Of a stretch of DNA of 64,000 bases, positions 1 to 10,190 are shown in pieces. A model generated the notes under the pieces. The model was not told where the DNA came from. It worked only from the letters and a program-made list of their open reading frames with translations, and searched no databases. Source of the DNA: Panax quinquefolius (lineage: Eukaryota; Streptophyta; Magnoliopsida; Apiales; Araliaceae); the NCBI GenBank assembly GCA_020205615.1, contig CM035173.1, positions 50,086,617-50,150,616 on the forward strand, read 5' to 3'. The position numbers and the translations under genes were made by a program. The first letter of the stretch is position 1; every line of letters begins with the position of its first letter.

Positions 1-290
1 ACTTGCCGATGGTAAGGCAGCAAATGTAATTCTTTGGTTTGATATATTCCTGTGGATTATCTGATTACTAATTTGGAATCCCCAAAGACAGTTAACCGCC
101 TGATGCCCATTGAACGGGCAAGTTTTAGCCCCATGATCTGACCTTCATACTCAAATTTGTGTTGTTGGTCTTGATAAATTGCAATTTAATTGGACGACGG
201 ATACTACTCCCCGTCTGCGGATATTAGAAATGCTCCAGCTCCAGCTCCAGAGCCTTCTATGTTAACAGCTCCATCAAAATATATTCTCCA
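1..290 (-). pseudogene. Second (archaeal-type) RNase H domain of T, partial
   Basis: The minus strand encodes WRIYFDGAVN at about 290-260, then EYEG at 152-141 and GDSKLV near 83-66. These match the catalytic Asp, Glu and Asp blocks of the additional RNase H found in plant Tat elements. The three acidic residues are present (codons at 275-273, 152-150 and 80-78). Several in-frame stops interrupt it, for example after the ISADGE stretch, so it cannot be translated whole. A GGAGCT triplet-pair expansion gives a GAGAGA run just after the first block. The domain is expected to help remove RNA from RNA:DNA hybrids during reverse transcription. The assignment rests on motif order and on its position after the first RNase H. 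Confidence 0.75.
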
Positions 291-455
291 CGTACGGCAT
301 GTATCGTACTAATGTTGTAGCTGAACGGTCATTATCCCTTCATCGAGAAAGTATGTTTCCAAGGGTTTGTAGTCCCCTGCAGGTGCGGCGGCTAGTTGAT
401 CCGCAATTCCTTGACCTTTGACTGACTTTTGCATCACGTAGACGATGTTGAATTG

Positions 456-884
456 CTATAGGATCAACTGCCATCTGGATAGTCGACAATTCAGTATGGG
501 CTTACTGAACACATACTTGAGAGGATCCATTCGGGTTATGAGATGGGTTGTGTGACCATGGAGGTAATGTTGTAACCTCATGGAAGCCCATGCTAAAGCA
601 CAACAAGTCTTCTCAATCAGAGTGTACTTGTGTTCACTGATGCTGAATCTTTTGCTGAGGTAATAGATAGCTTGTTCTTGGCCTCTATTGTCTTTTTGCC
701 CTAGCATACAGCCCATGGCATTGTCATTTATGGACAGGTACATGAACAGGGGAACATCATCCCTGGGAGGTACCAAAATAGGAGCGTTAATTAGTTGCTC
801 TTTGATTGTGAGGAAGGCTTTCTGACACTCATCATTCCATTTCATGGAGGAGTTCTTCCTTAACAATTTGAAGATTGGCTCCAC
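456..884 (-). pseudogene. RNase H of T (RT-RNase H unit)
   Basis: 142 residues. The sequence shows the RT-thumb/RNase H junction (WNDECQKAFLTIKEQL), then LFMYLSINDNAMGCMLGQ, IYYLSKRFS, LIEKTCCALAWA and a MDPLKYVFSKP block. This is the RNase H type of plant Ty3/gypsy elements. It lies in a different frame from the RT palm at 1103-1582, so a frameshift falls between 885 and 1102. The connection to the second RNase H occupies 291-455. No intact ORF joins them. Confidence 0.85.
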
Positions 885-1102
885 GAGTTCTTTGTGAGTT
901 GAGAAATGAATCTGCTAATGAAGTTGATCCTTCCCAAAAATCCCGTATTTCCTTCTCTGCATGCGAGGAATGGGCATTTCCTTGATGGCACGGATTTTGG
1001 TAGGATCCAGTTCAATACCTTTATGGTGACTACTAGAAACCTAGCAACTTGCCTGACTTAACACCAAAGGCGCACTTGGTGGGATTCAACTTCAAGTTGT
1101 AC

Positions 1103-1582
1103 TTACGCAACCTGTTGAAAAGTTTTCTGAGATGGTCTAAGTGGTCTTCCTCCTTTTTGGGATTTGACAATGATGTCATTCACGTAGATCTCTATCTCTT
1201 TATGCATTAAATCGTGGAAAAGAGCCATCATAGCTCTCTGATAGGTTGCCCCGACATTGATGAGGCCGAATGACAATCGTCTGTAGCAAAACGTTCCCCA
1301 AGGCGTGATGAAAGCAGTTTTTTCATGATCTTCCTCAGCGACCATAATTTGATGGTACCCCTCAAAGCAATCAATAAAGGAGTACATGTCGTATTGAGTA
1401 GTATTGTCAATAAGAATGTGGATAAAGGGCACGTGAAAGCTATCTTTAAGGCAAGCTTTGTTCAAATCCCAATAATCCACGCAGACTCGCACCTTTCCCC
1501 CTGGTTTAGCCACGGGAACAATGTTGGATATCCACTCCGGATATGTAGACACCATGATAATGCCGACTTGAAATTGTTTCAC
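1103..1582 (-). pseudogene. Reverse transcriptase palm/fingers of T, active site altered
   Basis: 159 residues of a Ty3/gypsy reverse transcriptase. Visible blocks are YPEWISNIVPV, VRVCVDYWDLNKA, SFIDCFEGYHQI (first catalytic Asp), EKTAFITPWGTFCY, a changed SFGLINVGATYQRAM (normally PFGL.NAGATYQR) and IEIYVNDIIVKS. The last is the YVDD box, in which the first Asp of the pair reads Asn, so the polymerase would be expected to be dead even if the frame were open. It is in the same frame as gag and protease. The domain would copy the element RNA into DNA in cytoplasmic virus-like particles. Confidence 0.9.
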
Positions 1583-1639
1583 AATTTCTTCTTTAACCTT
1601 TAAACTCCACTCGGGGTTTGAATCGCTTTGAGCTTTTTA

Positions 1640-1942
1640 CTAACTTGGCTTGAATCCTTCTTTAATGGGAAGGTGATGAAGAACAATGTCAGTGGACAAA
1701 CCCACCATGTCTTTATGAGACCATGTAAACACATCCTGGAATTGGGTTAATAGTGCAACCATGTCATTCGGTTGATTTGTGGTAAGGTCTGAACCAATTT
1801 GGATTAGCTTAGGGTTGTCTAAGGTTCCAATATTAAAAGAAGTGGTTTTATCAAGATTGGGTTTGGGTTTGTCTGTGACCCATTCCTTAATCTCTTGAGG
1901 TGTCTCAATGTCCTCTTGTATGTCCATCAAGTCTGAGTCCAA
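1640..1942 (-). pseudogene. RT amino-terminal linker of T
   Basis: About 100 residues in the same frame as the RT and gag of T. They include the conserved lead-in to plant Tat RTs: a NIGTLDNPKLIQIGSDLT block, then MVALLTQFQDVFTWSHKDM and GLSTDIVLHHLPI. This stretch normally joins the protease/G-patch part to the RT fingers. It ends at a stop at 1640. The next open piece of RT begins at 1582, so about 20 codons are interrupted. Confidence 0.75.
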
Positions 1943-2164
1943 CTTTGCATCAAGTTACAGCCCTTGTGGAGAGAAGGCACCTCATCGGCAAGTACATGCA
2001 CATCTATATTCAGAGTCCTGAAACAAAAGATGCTTTCACTTAATATATGCAACTGTTCGATCATACAAAAGTGTTAGCATGTACTTGATAAAATAACTGC
2101 TAGTATTGTAAAAGAAAGCAAGCAATTAAAGTTATCTACAGGGCAGAGGGATTTTCTGCCCATT

Positions 2165-2760
2165 TTACCCTCGTCGACCAATGCATGGAGTGCTGCTCCA
2201 ATTGTCGAAGGCAAAGTCCTGAAGGACTGTAGTGATGGAAGGATCGTCATTGTCCTCCTTTTCCCGAATGATAACCATGACATCTGGGCAATCATCGTCT
2301 GGGGTGTATCTATTTGTATGTTCATCATGAACAATGACGCGTATGCCTGCCATCATAAAGGCAAGGTCATGTTTATGTTTCTGTTCCTTTTCTTCCGCCT
2401 CGGGATCAGGAATCAGCACCTCTTTTGCTTTGATTGGCATGGTTTCAGAAATAGCATAGCCACAACATGGACTGGAACCTTTACTGGAGATTGCATCAAC
2501 TCACGAGGTAAAGGTATAGAAAATTGTCGTGTGGCGGAAGCTTGAGGAACCTGCTTGTGCTTATGAGGATTCCTATGTCTGGAACTGGCAGAATATCCTA
2601 GCCCTGCTATTCCAATTTGACTGGACATTTGGATAGGGTGTTTAATACCCTGCTTATCTTTACCAAGCCCTTGTCCAGGTTGATGACCCAATAACATCAT
2701 TTCTTGAGTGGTAAAGCGTAACCTCGTAAGAAATCTTGGAGTGCGGAAGTGGTGCTCCAA
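2165..2760 (-). pseudogene. Protease-RT spacer of T with G-patch-like motif
   Basis: Two overlapping frames carry parts of one spacer. One frame (2413-2760) holds MMLLGHQPGQGLGKDKQGI followed by GLGY. This resembles the glycine-rich G-patch found after the protease in many plant Ty3/gypsy elements. The other frame (2165-2440) holds the acidic PDDDCPDVMVI segment that leads toward the RT and is in register with protease and RT. A frameshift on each side of the G-patch is therefore needed. G-patch domains bind nucleic acid. The role here is inferred from the family only. Confidence 0.6.
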
Positions 2761-3364
2761 TAGAATGGTATTGCGTGTTACTCACTTCCAGAGTATGGAA
2801 ACTGGCCGGTTCAACTTCTAAATTGAAGCTGATAATTGGTAGAGTTCCGTGTTCAGGACATTTTGGCTCAGCGTTGACAGTGACTAGACTGTTGTTGATA
2901 ATGTATTTGAGTTGTTGATGTAGGGTGGAAGGAACAGCTCCAGCCATGTGTATCCATGGCCTCCCCAATAACAAGTTATATCCTGAGTCTATCTTGAGGA
3001 CGTGGAAAGATACATTGAATGTATTTGGACCAATCTCAATTGGCAATTCAATCTTTCCAAGGGAATTTCGTCGGGATCCATCAAAAACTCTGATGACCGT
3101 ATGGCTGCTTTGGATCCGCTTGAGATTGATATTCATCTTTACCAAGGTGGCATAAGGACAGATATTTAGAGATGAGCCTCCATCTATCAAAACTCCAATA
3201 GCATGTGCCGAAAGACAAAAGCTGCATCGATGGCTTGCGATGGCCGGTCCCTTGGGAGGTATGTCGTCATCGATGAAGGATATCACATTGTTGTTGAAAA
3301 TGTGATCAACCAAATGTTGAAATTTTTCCACATCCACCGATTTTGGCAAGTAGGCTTCTTCCAA
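2660..3364 (-). pseudogene. Aspartic protease of T
   Basis: 235 codons in the gag frame. The retropepsin active-site block reads GVLIDGGSSLNICPYATL, with Asp and the Gly-Ser that normally follows. The flap-side block FNVSFHVLKIDSGYNLLLGRPWIHMAGAVPSTLHQQLKYI is typical of plant Ty3/gypsy proteases (LLLGRPWIH). The family enzyme cuts the gag-pol polyprotein during particle maturation. The upstream FINDDIPPKGP-like lead-in is also typical. The end of this frame runs into non-homologous sequence where the G-patch frame takes over, so a frameshift lies near 2700. Confidence 0.8.
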
Positions 3365-3532
3365 AACCTTGATAAAATCTTAGATGATCCTCGGAAGAAA
3401 AACCAAGTCCGATATTGAAATCGGTGTGGAGCTTCTCATGAGTTTAAAACCACTTTGGCTTCATTGTGGCCCATAGTGCGGAGGAATTTTCAATCTTCTC
3501 CATGGGCAACTTCCCTTTGCTTCATGAAAGGT

Positions 3533-5662
3533 TTAATAACCCGTTGAGGAAGATACGATGGATTTTCCTTCGACAACTTTATGCGATAGTATGAGACGTG
3601 GATCCTTGACTTTTCCATAATTCCATGGAACTTTGTGTAAGGTGACAACGGGATATTGTGGTCTGAAAGATAAAGAAATTATCTTTGGTGCGGCCACTTT
3701 CAAAGGATTGTCAGCTCCTTTGAGTTGAATGGGAAATAGTTTGATAGTCTCATCATCCACTTCGGATATAACTGCCATGGATCCCTTCCATTTGGTAGGA
3801 CATGCATTCCCACCCTTGAGTTGCACAGTGTAATCATCTGCTATTTGCAGGACACCGCTATCAATAAGATTCTGAATGAGAGAGCGGAGTGCCCAACATT
3901 CTTCTATCCTATGACCGCGAGAATGTGAATGATATTGACACACTTCATCAGAATTAAACCGTCCTGAATGGGGATTGATTGGAGGGAGAAGGAAGGTAAT
4001 TCTTCCTTCGTTGATCAACATCTGCAGTATCTCCTCCATAGATTGGCCCAAATAGGTGAATTCCCTATGATTGGCAAAATCCCGACTGGCTTTAGCATTT
4101 GCTCTCTTCGCAACCTTATCCTCCATAGCTTCGCTTTTTGAAGGTGGTGAGGAAGCATTCATAACAAAAGGAAAGATATAGGCATGCTCCTGCCTGATTA
4201 ATTGTTGTATGACTTGATGTTGGTGGGTCACCAGTTCTGCCAATTGCTTAATTTGTTTGCAAAGAGCTTTCATCTTTTGTTCCATGGTAAACTGGAACTT
4301 TGCATAATCCCATTTGTCAACACCGTCTTTGATGGGTTGGGATGATTCGCCATTAGAATTGGAACCTTGTCCAGTGCTCCAACTGATCATGTTGACCTCT
4401 TCTTCTTTGTGTTGAGGAAGAGGATTGTCTTGCACATGAGGTTGATCTGGTTTGGTGACCACGATCTCACCGTTGTCTATTAGATCTTGAATCTTGTGTT
4501 TCAAGGCCCAACAATCTTGAGTATCATGTCTAGGTGCTCCGGCATGATAAGCACACTTCCGAGTAGCATTAAAACCCCTCCCATTAGGGTTGGCTGGTGG
4601 AAGAAGATGTGTAATTTTCTTCTGAGCAGTCAGAAGAGCAAGAATATTCTCGAGCGAGTCCCCTAAGGGTGTGAATGTTCGAGGTCGCTTTACTTCTCCA
4701 CTTTTAGGCAATGGAGGGTTTGAAGATTGTGCTGGAAAAGGGGAGTAGTTTCTCCTCTGCATAGGCATGCTTTGATTGCCTTTTTGTCCTTGTAGTATCA
4801 AGGAAACATCCTCCTCTTTCTTCTTATGGACCCTCCGAGGGTTGTTTCCATAAGATTAGGACTGGATGTGCTCAACAACAGCTTTAAGAGCGGCTAGGTC
4901 TTGAATTTTACCAGATTTCAATCCCATCTCAGCCATCTCTCTGTGCTTGATCATTTCAGAGAATGGTTTGCCAATACCAGCTAGAACTCTTTCATAGAAA
5001 GGAGCTTCCTGTACATCTATGAAAGTCATGACCATTTCTGATTCTGTCATGGAAGGAATAACTTGAGCAGCAAGGCGCCTCCACCTTTGAGCGTACTCTC
5101 TAAATGACTCATTAGACTATTTCTTGACCTTGGTGATTTGATACCGGTCAGGAGCCATCTGAGATTGAAAACTGTATTGAGTGAGGAAGGCGTGAGCCAG
5201 CTCTTCCCAGCTATGGATCTTTGAGTTGTCTAATCTGGTATACTATGAACGGGCTTCTCTAGTCAGACTTTTTTGAAACAGCTGCATTCTGAGCTTTTCA
5301 TTTTCCGCATAAGATCCGAGTTCTCCAATGAACACCTTTAAATGTGTATAAGGATCCCCTAATCCGTCATATTTCTCAAAATCAGGGGTCTTGAATTTCT
5401 ATGGATAATGAACACCGGAAAATATGCAAAGGTCTACATATGAAACAACGCCATGTGTTCCAATCCCTTTGAGAACACGAATAGTTTCCTCCATTTGAAG
5501 GACCTTCTTCCTGATATCACCGGTGTCTGGATCTCCTTTGAGATGGGTGTTTTTAGGGTCTTTGTTGGTCGTATCCAAGCGAGGTTTCTGGAATTGTCTT
5601 TTCCGGACCTTGAACTCCTCCTTGTGTAGAGGATTACGTATGTGTAGGTATCTTCGTACCAC
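3533..5662 (-). pseudogene. Gag of T with duplicated Cys/His module
   Basis: One frame from 5662 to 3533 with four in-frame stops (codons at 5401-5399, 5245-5243, 5119-5117 and 4858-4856). The plant retrotransposon gag core starts near KFKTPDFEKYDG and runs through LRMQLFQKSLTREAR and WEELAHAFLTQYSFQSQMAPDR. Downstream are two related modules. One reads KCAYHAGAPRHDTQDCWALK (near 4560-4490), the other CQYHSHSRGHRIEECWALRS (near 3945-3885). Each is preceded by a ITxLLPPxNP block and followed by IQ(D/N)LID(N/S)G. They look like an internal duplication of a Cys/His nucleic-acid-binding unit. Gag would form the particle and bind element RNA. The protease follows in the same frame. Confidence 0.85.
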
Positions 5663-6490
5663 AGGTGGTTTGGTGCAATTCTTTCGGTAGAAACGACCAA
5701 GTCTGTAATTTGTTTACTCAATCCAGTCAAATTCTTCTCCTAAAATAGCATTAGGCCCGGTGGTCGAAAAGAAGACATGAGTGGTTGTAGGCTCGTGGGG
5801 CTTTTTTAGATTTTGAGCGGTAATAGCCCCAATTGCTTCCCTACAAAAGACTTACGTAGTTTAGTCTTAGGGTAATGTAAATGTTATCATAACATGTCCA
5901 TTTTAGGAATTTTTGTCTGCAAAAAACCGGTTGTTAATTGATAACATGCATGCATGCACGATATATTCTTCATATTTTCCATTATATATGGATGAACATG
6001 GAATAAAATTACAAGTAAATGCTTTTACAAGTAATTGAAAATGGAAAGTATGAAGAGACTTTCCTCCGCGTTTGGTTTATCAGAGGTTGACCTATCTTAG
6101 GGTTACTCTCGCGGCTTTTTGGCATGAAGGTTCCCAGATCATCGCAATTTACTTGACGGGAAGTTAATCCGGTCTTTCAACTGGAGCGAATCTGGGTGGT
6201 GCCTTTCTTGAGCCTCACTAGAATTATTCTTCCTGTGAGTCTAGTAATCAAACAATGACAGGATAGCCTCCTGATGGAGGAACCACACAACATAAATTCA
6301 CATGCAACGTGTCTCACCGTTTATACAAAATGATGACATGTGCAAAGCACTAATATCACAGATAGATATTTAGCAGTGCAGTAAATAAAAATACATCCGT
6401 ACACATTCATCAGAAATGTAAATGCAACATTTACACACAAGCATATAATAATTTTGAAAAGCTTGTAATAACAGCTTAAGCCCTCTTACT
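5663..6490 (-). other. Leader between PBS and gag of T
   Basis: About 0.8 kb between the PBS and recognisable gag. The last part (5663-5760) still encodes gag-like residues in shifted frames. The remainder has no open frame I can assign and no obvious structure beyond a GCATGCATGCA run near 5946-5957. Confidence 0.55.
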
Positions 6491-6512
6491 GGATTCCCCA
6501 GTAGAGTCGCCA
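6491..6512 (-). promoter_or_regulatory. Primer-binding site of T, tRNA-Arg type
   Basis: On the minus strand the site reads TGGCGACTCTACTGGGGA and continues four bases. It lies two bases after the LTR end. It is complementary to the 3' end of a plant tRNA-Arg whose acceptor arm ends GGAGTCG-CCA (recalled, not searched). This PBS is usual for Tat-lineage elements. Confidence 0.75.
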
Positions 6513-6797
6513 CCTGTCGACGTCGGGATTTTTGAGTGTCCCTTTTCTTTACTTGTTCTTTGGTGTTCTCATGTTAATGTGAGATTTGTTTGAAAAAACA
6601 AGTGAAAAAGGTCCGACATGTATAATGTCGATGATTTGACTTTATGAGTCGCCAGTTGGTGTATTTAACTGGTTGCACCAACGCAACCAAAAAGGTTTGC
6701 ACATTGACCCAGTGATGTGACACTGTTAAACGGGTCTATGAAACCGAAATTCATTTGGGTCTGGGGGCTTGATTATGCGGAGGGAAGGTGTTAGGCA

Positions 6798-6891
6798 CCC
6801 CCCCCCCCCCGACATCCATGTTGCTACATGGTGACCGCCACTTTTCAAAGAAACTGTTATATGAATGTGTGTGTGTGTGTGTGTGTGTGTG
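6798..6891. repeat. Poly-C run and (TG)n microsatellite in T LTR
   Basis: Thirteen C in a row at 6798-6810 and about thirteen TG units at 6866-6891, both in the U5 part of the LTR. Confidence 0.9.
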
Positions 6892-7369
6892 GATCAATGT
6901 GCAATTACTTGTAAGTAGTGATGTAACTCGTTCACCTCGTTCGCATTTATACACATAGGGTTTGAATTTATAGAAAAATTCAGTTTTAAACAAGATATAG
7001 CAATGACATTTTGTAAAAGAGGTTTTTCAAACCCTGTGCTCAATAGTAATTGAGACCTTTGATACTTCCATTTTATTATTAAATGTTCGGTTTGTTTACT
7101 TTTATTTTCGAGATGTGAAGCATTCTCGATATACAATAGTGTCGAAATCCTCATGGGCATGACAACCATCCAAGGAAATTCAGACAATGTAAAATAATGT
7201 ACAAGCTGCTTACAGCTGAAAAATGTCCATCATGAGAACCGAATCTAGATCCAGTAGACTGAATCTGTGATCATATGATTCCTAGGCTCACATGATACTA
7301 CAATTCATATGGAAAGTAGTAAGCAGTTATATATATAAAAACTGTAAATATATATATACATACATGATC

Positions 7370-7824
7370 AACCACCACGAAGAAACTCCATGGGGGATCG
7401 GAAATGTAAATATATAAAAGCGGTAATATATATATATATGGACATGATCAACCACCATGAAGTAAACTCCAGGTGGGACGAAATGTAAATAAAGTTGTAA
7501 AAGCGATCAATCGCCCACAAGTAAACTCGAGGCGGGAAATGAAATGTAAATAAAGCTATAAAAGCGATCAACTGCCACGAAGTAAACTCCAACTAGGACG
7601 AAATGTAAATAAAGCTGTAAAAGGCCACGAAGTAAACTCCAGACTTGACAGAAATGTAAATATATATATACGGATATATATATATATAAGTATATATATA
7701 TATATATGGATGTGAATCCGGGCTCATCGGATATATCCGATATATATATTATATATATATATATATATATAAAGTAGTAAACGCATGGATGTAAATCCGG
7801 GCTCATCGAGATATAATAAACAAC

Positions 7825-7858
<34 letters not shown>

Positions 7859-7860
7859 CG
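7370..7860. repeat. Short tandem repeats and (TA)n blocks in T LTR
   Basis: From 7370 to about 7660 a unit of roughly 60 bp recurs about five times. It contains CCACGAAGTAAACTCC and GAAATGTAAATAAAG. From 7660 to 7860 long TA runs alternate with two copies of a GGATGTGAATCCGGGCTCATCG-like block (near 7708 and 7784). Confidence 0.75.
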
Positions 7861-8272
7861 ATAAACGCTCTAGGCAAAGTCTAGGCTCAATCGAGGCATA
7901 ACTTCAATAATGTTAGTCCATATATGAAATATATACATATATAAGTATATATATACTGAGATGAAATGAAAACCATGGACCGAAGTCCGAAAGCAAACGC
8001 ACAACACACAACTCTCAATGTGTATAATTGTGTGCTAATATGAGAAGAAGGCTTTATATAATGTGAGAAGGCTTACGTGTGGCTGCCAATGTAGACTTCT
8101 ATAACTTTAAATGGATAAACACTCGACTCCTTGGATAAAAGATAGCTATATGTGAGCTAACAAGTGTTTAAAGATGAGGAAACACTTTCAAAGGTGTGTA
8201 TCTGAGTAAAATGGGCAGGGGCTTCCTCGCCTTTTCTCTCCTTCTCATCTTCAAATGGGTGACCCCAAGGCT

Positions 8273-8283
8273 CATATTTATAG
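8273..8283 (-). promoter_or_regulatory. TATA box of the T LTR
   Basis: CTATAAATATG on the minus strand, about 1.15 kb from the LTR start. Transcription of T would start about 30 bp further along the minus strand, near 8240. Confidence 0.6.
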
Positions 8284-8661
8284 AGCAGATTGGCAGCGGT
8301 ACACTGCGGCGACCCTTGATTGTACTGCATTTGTGGTGTGCATCCGAGCCTCGCGGGTCTCATCATCTCGAAGTATGTGCACTCATGCACTGTAATGTCT
8401 GCTCGAACTTGCAGAACTTCAATCTGAGCATCCGAACGAGGTATATCTGACCTTCTTCGGACCGCTTGTGTCGAGAGTTACACAATGACATGGATTAGAG
8501 GTTGTACGAAGTCAGGAAGAGGGGTCCATGCCCATGGTCTACAAGTTTTAAATTCTATCCAAAGTATTGTCATGCGTAATAGTCACTCGAAATTATTACT
8601 CCTCGATTTTTGTGGGACATTGTTGTATGTATATATGTATGAAGTGTTGAGACGACGCGCA

Positions 8662-8935
8662 GGTGTTGAAGGGGCAAGATGATGTTTAACTCTTCGCCGG
8701 GGTTATCGCCGGTTTCAGTTGAAAGTAGATGTTGCTCAGGGTTACATCTAAGATTGGACTACTTGTTGGTATGCCGCAATATCATCTTGTGAGAGAAAAC
8801 GTTGAGGCGGTAAGACGATGTTTTGACTCCTCATCGGGGTTATCTCCGGTTTGAGCAGAAAGCAAACGTTGCTCAGGGTTACATCCGAGATTGGACTGCT
8901 TGTTTGTATGCCTCACTATGTCATCTGTGGGTGTG
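8662..8935. repeat. Tandem duplication in U3 of T LTR
   Basis: Two diverged direct copies of about 138 bp, 8662-8800 and 8801-8935. Each has a GGGGTTATC.CCGGTTT segment followed by GTTGCTCAGGGTTACATC and GATTGGACT. It lies upstream of the TATA box, so it could be a duplicated enhancer-like block. Confidence 0.75.
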
Positions 8936-9214
8936 CCTATCTACCCGTTGTTAGCTCTAGGTCTAAGGTATGAGTGCCTCGGCAGGAGGTATGAGCTTAA
9001 AGTTGATCGCATGTGTTTGAAACAAACAATTTCAGAGTTATCGCCGGAACTACAAAAGCATCCCTTGGGGCTATCACGAAGGATGGAGTCGCTACTCCCA
9101 GTGTTGGTTCTAGGACTGGAACTAAATGTCACGGTGTTATCGTCGAGACAGAACTGTCCTCTCCGGTGTTGTTGCCGGTCTTTTGATCTGCATACCTTGG
9201 GGTTATCTCCGAGA

Positions 9215-9330
9215 TTGGAAATGACACTCCCGGTTTGTGTTCTGGGTTGGAACTGATGTTCCCAATTTGTGTTCTAGGTTGGAACTGATGTTCTGATTTG
9301 TGTTCCGGGTTAGAACTGAACTTCCGGTAG
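9215..9330. repeat. Short repeats near the start of T LTR U3
   Basis: A unit of about 33 bp (TTTGTGTTCTGGGTTGGAACTG-like, shown here by its ends TTTGTGTTC and GGAACTGA) recurs three times. Confidence 0.7.
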
Positions 9331-9439
9331 TATCCGGGATAGATGCTAGCTGTCTTCTAGGGTTATCTCTGAAAGACGAATCAGCCGTCCTGCAATGTCA
9401 GTAACAGGCGTGCAGAAAATTTCGAGTGTCTACAGTCAC

Positions 9440-10190
9440 CTGAATAGGCTCCTGGGGAAACAACCTCGCCATAACTCTACGCCGAACGGATCGAATCGAC
9501 TCCCCTATCTCGATATGCGCCCTCCTAGTCCCACTGCGCTAGCCCTCATATGCTGCGTCTAGTGCCAGTCCTAAAGTCTCGACCCTGACCTTCATTGCCT
9601 GCAGTGCTATCTCTAACTGGTCCACCCGCTTAGCTGACTCATAAAATGCCTCCTCCACGCGTATCTTATCTGTAATCTCCAAGTCAAACTCACCCCGCAT
9701 TGCCAGATGCTCTACGCTCAGTGCTCCAAACTTTGCCTTCTCCTGCTTCTAGTCAGATTCGCGCCTCATAGCTCAATCGATTACACGATTAGCGAAGATC
9801 TTTATACTATTGCTCCATGTACTAATGAGTCATATTCTATGCCTCCAACTGTAAAATCCTCTGCTCCTGTGCATAGTTTTTCTCTAGCAGGTCACCGATC
9901 ATCACATCCTGTGAGGTGTCCATCACCTCCTCTAGTACGGCCTCCTACTGGTCTACGGAATGGCTCCCCTGACTACCACTCGACATCCTATAATAAAATA
10001 AGGATACAACATCAGTACTACAATAAAATATATTCATTGATAAAATGAAATAATATTTTATTAAGTACAACACCTACTCGATGAATTTCCACAATCCATC
10101 TCCTAACATACTCTATAAGAGTTTTCTACTAAGGTTATAACCTAGGTTTCTCATTCCAAATGTTTATAACCTATGGCTTTGATACCAACC
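9440..10190 (-). pseudogene. A': gag amino terminus and leader of a second copy of the A family
   Basis: From the start codon at 9986 the minus strand runs parallel to the gag start of element A (9986-9704 matches 53904-53631). It then continues into a coiled-coil-like gag stretch (HLAMRGEFDLEITDKIRVEE, then SAKRVDQLEIALQAMKVRVE) that element A has lost by a deletion near 53630. It ends abruptly at the LTR of T. Upstream, 9987-10174 is the leader and 10175-10187 the PBS. Because this leader and PBS abut the 3' LTR of A, A' and A share an LTR, as in a tandem LTR-internal-LTR-internal array. Confidence 0.75.
10175..10187 (-). promoter_or_regulatory. PBS of A', tRNA-iMet type
   Basis: TGGTATCAAAGCC on the minus strand, three bases after the LTR end at 10191. 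It matches the usual iMet PBS (TGGTATCAGAGC) with one change. Confidence 0.75.

Larger units (their letters stand above)
1..9434 (-). mobile_element. Element T: Ty3/gypsy Tat-lineage retrotransposon, 5' part
   Basis: Read on the minus strand the order is 5' LTR (6515-9434), tRNA-Arg-type PBS, leader, gag, protease, G-patch-like segment, RT, RNase H, connection, and a second RNase H cut by the window edge. The gag-protease-RT order with an extra RNase H after the normal one is the hallmark of the plant Tat (Ogre/Retand-like) lineage. Gag, protease and the RT palm keep one reading frame over more than 4 kb (5662 to 1103), so this was a single gag-pol ORF. It is now broken by stops, frameshifts and an active-site change. 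Integrase and the 3' LTR would lie left of base 1. The LTR starts TGTAGACACTCG and ends CGACA. The 3' flank of the LTR is GTCAC (9435-9439), the expected target duplication, but its partner is outside the window. T is inserted in the gag fragment A'. Confidence 0.9.
6515..9434 (-). repeat. 5' LTR of T (about 2.9 kb)
   Basis: The minus-strand copy begins TGTAGACACTCG at 9434 and ends CGACA at 6515, just before the PBS. U3 (about 9434-8285) carries a duplicated block of about 138 bp and a set of short repeats. A TATA box is at 8283-8273. R/U5 (about 8250-6515) is crowded with simple repeats: TG, C and TA runs, and about 60-bp repeats of an AGTAAACTCC-containing unit. The partner 3' LTR is left of the window, so its age cannot be read here. 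Confidence 0.85.

Noticed and set aside
6751..6993. Minus-strand frame with a Thr-His run
   Set aside because: Translation of the TG microsatellite in the T LTR.
8891..9256. Plus-strand 121-codon frame in the T LTR
   Set aside because: Lies in U3 between LTR terminus and TATA box, covers the short U3 repeats, and has no recognised domain.
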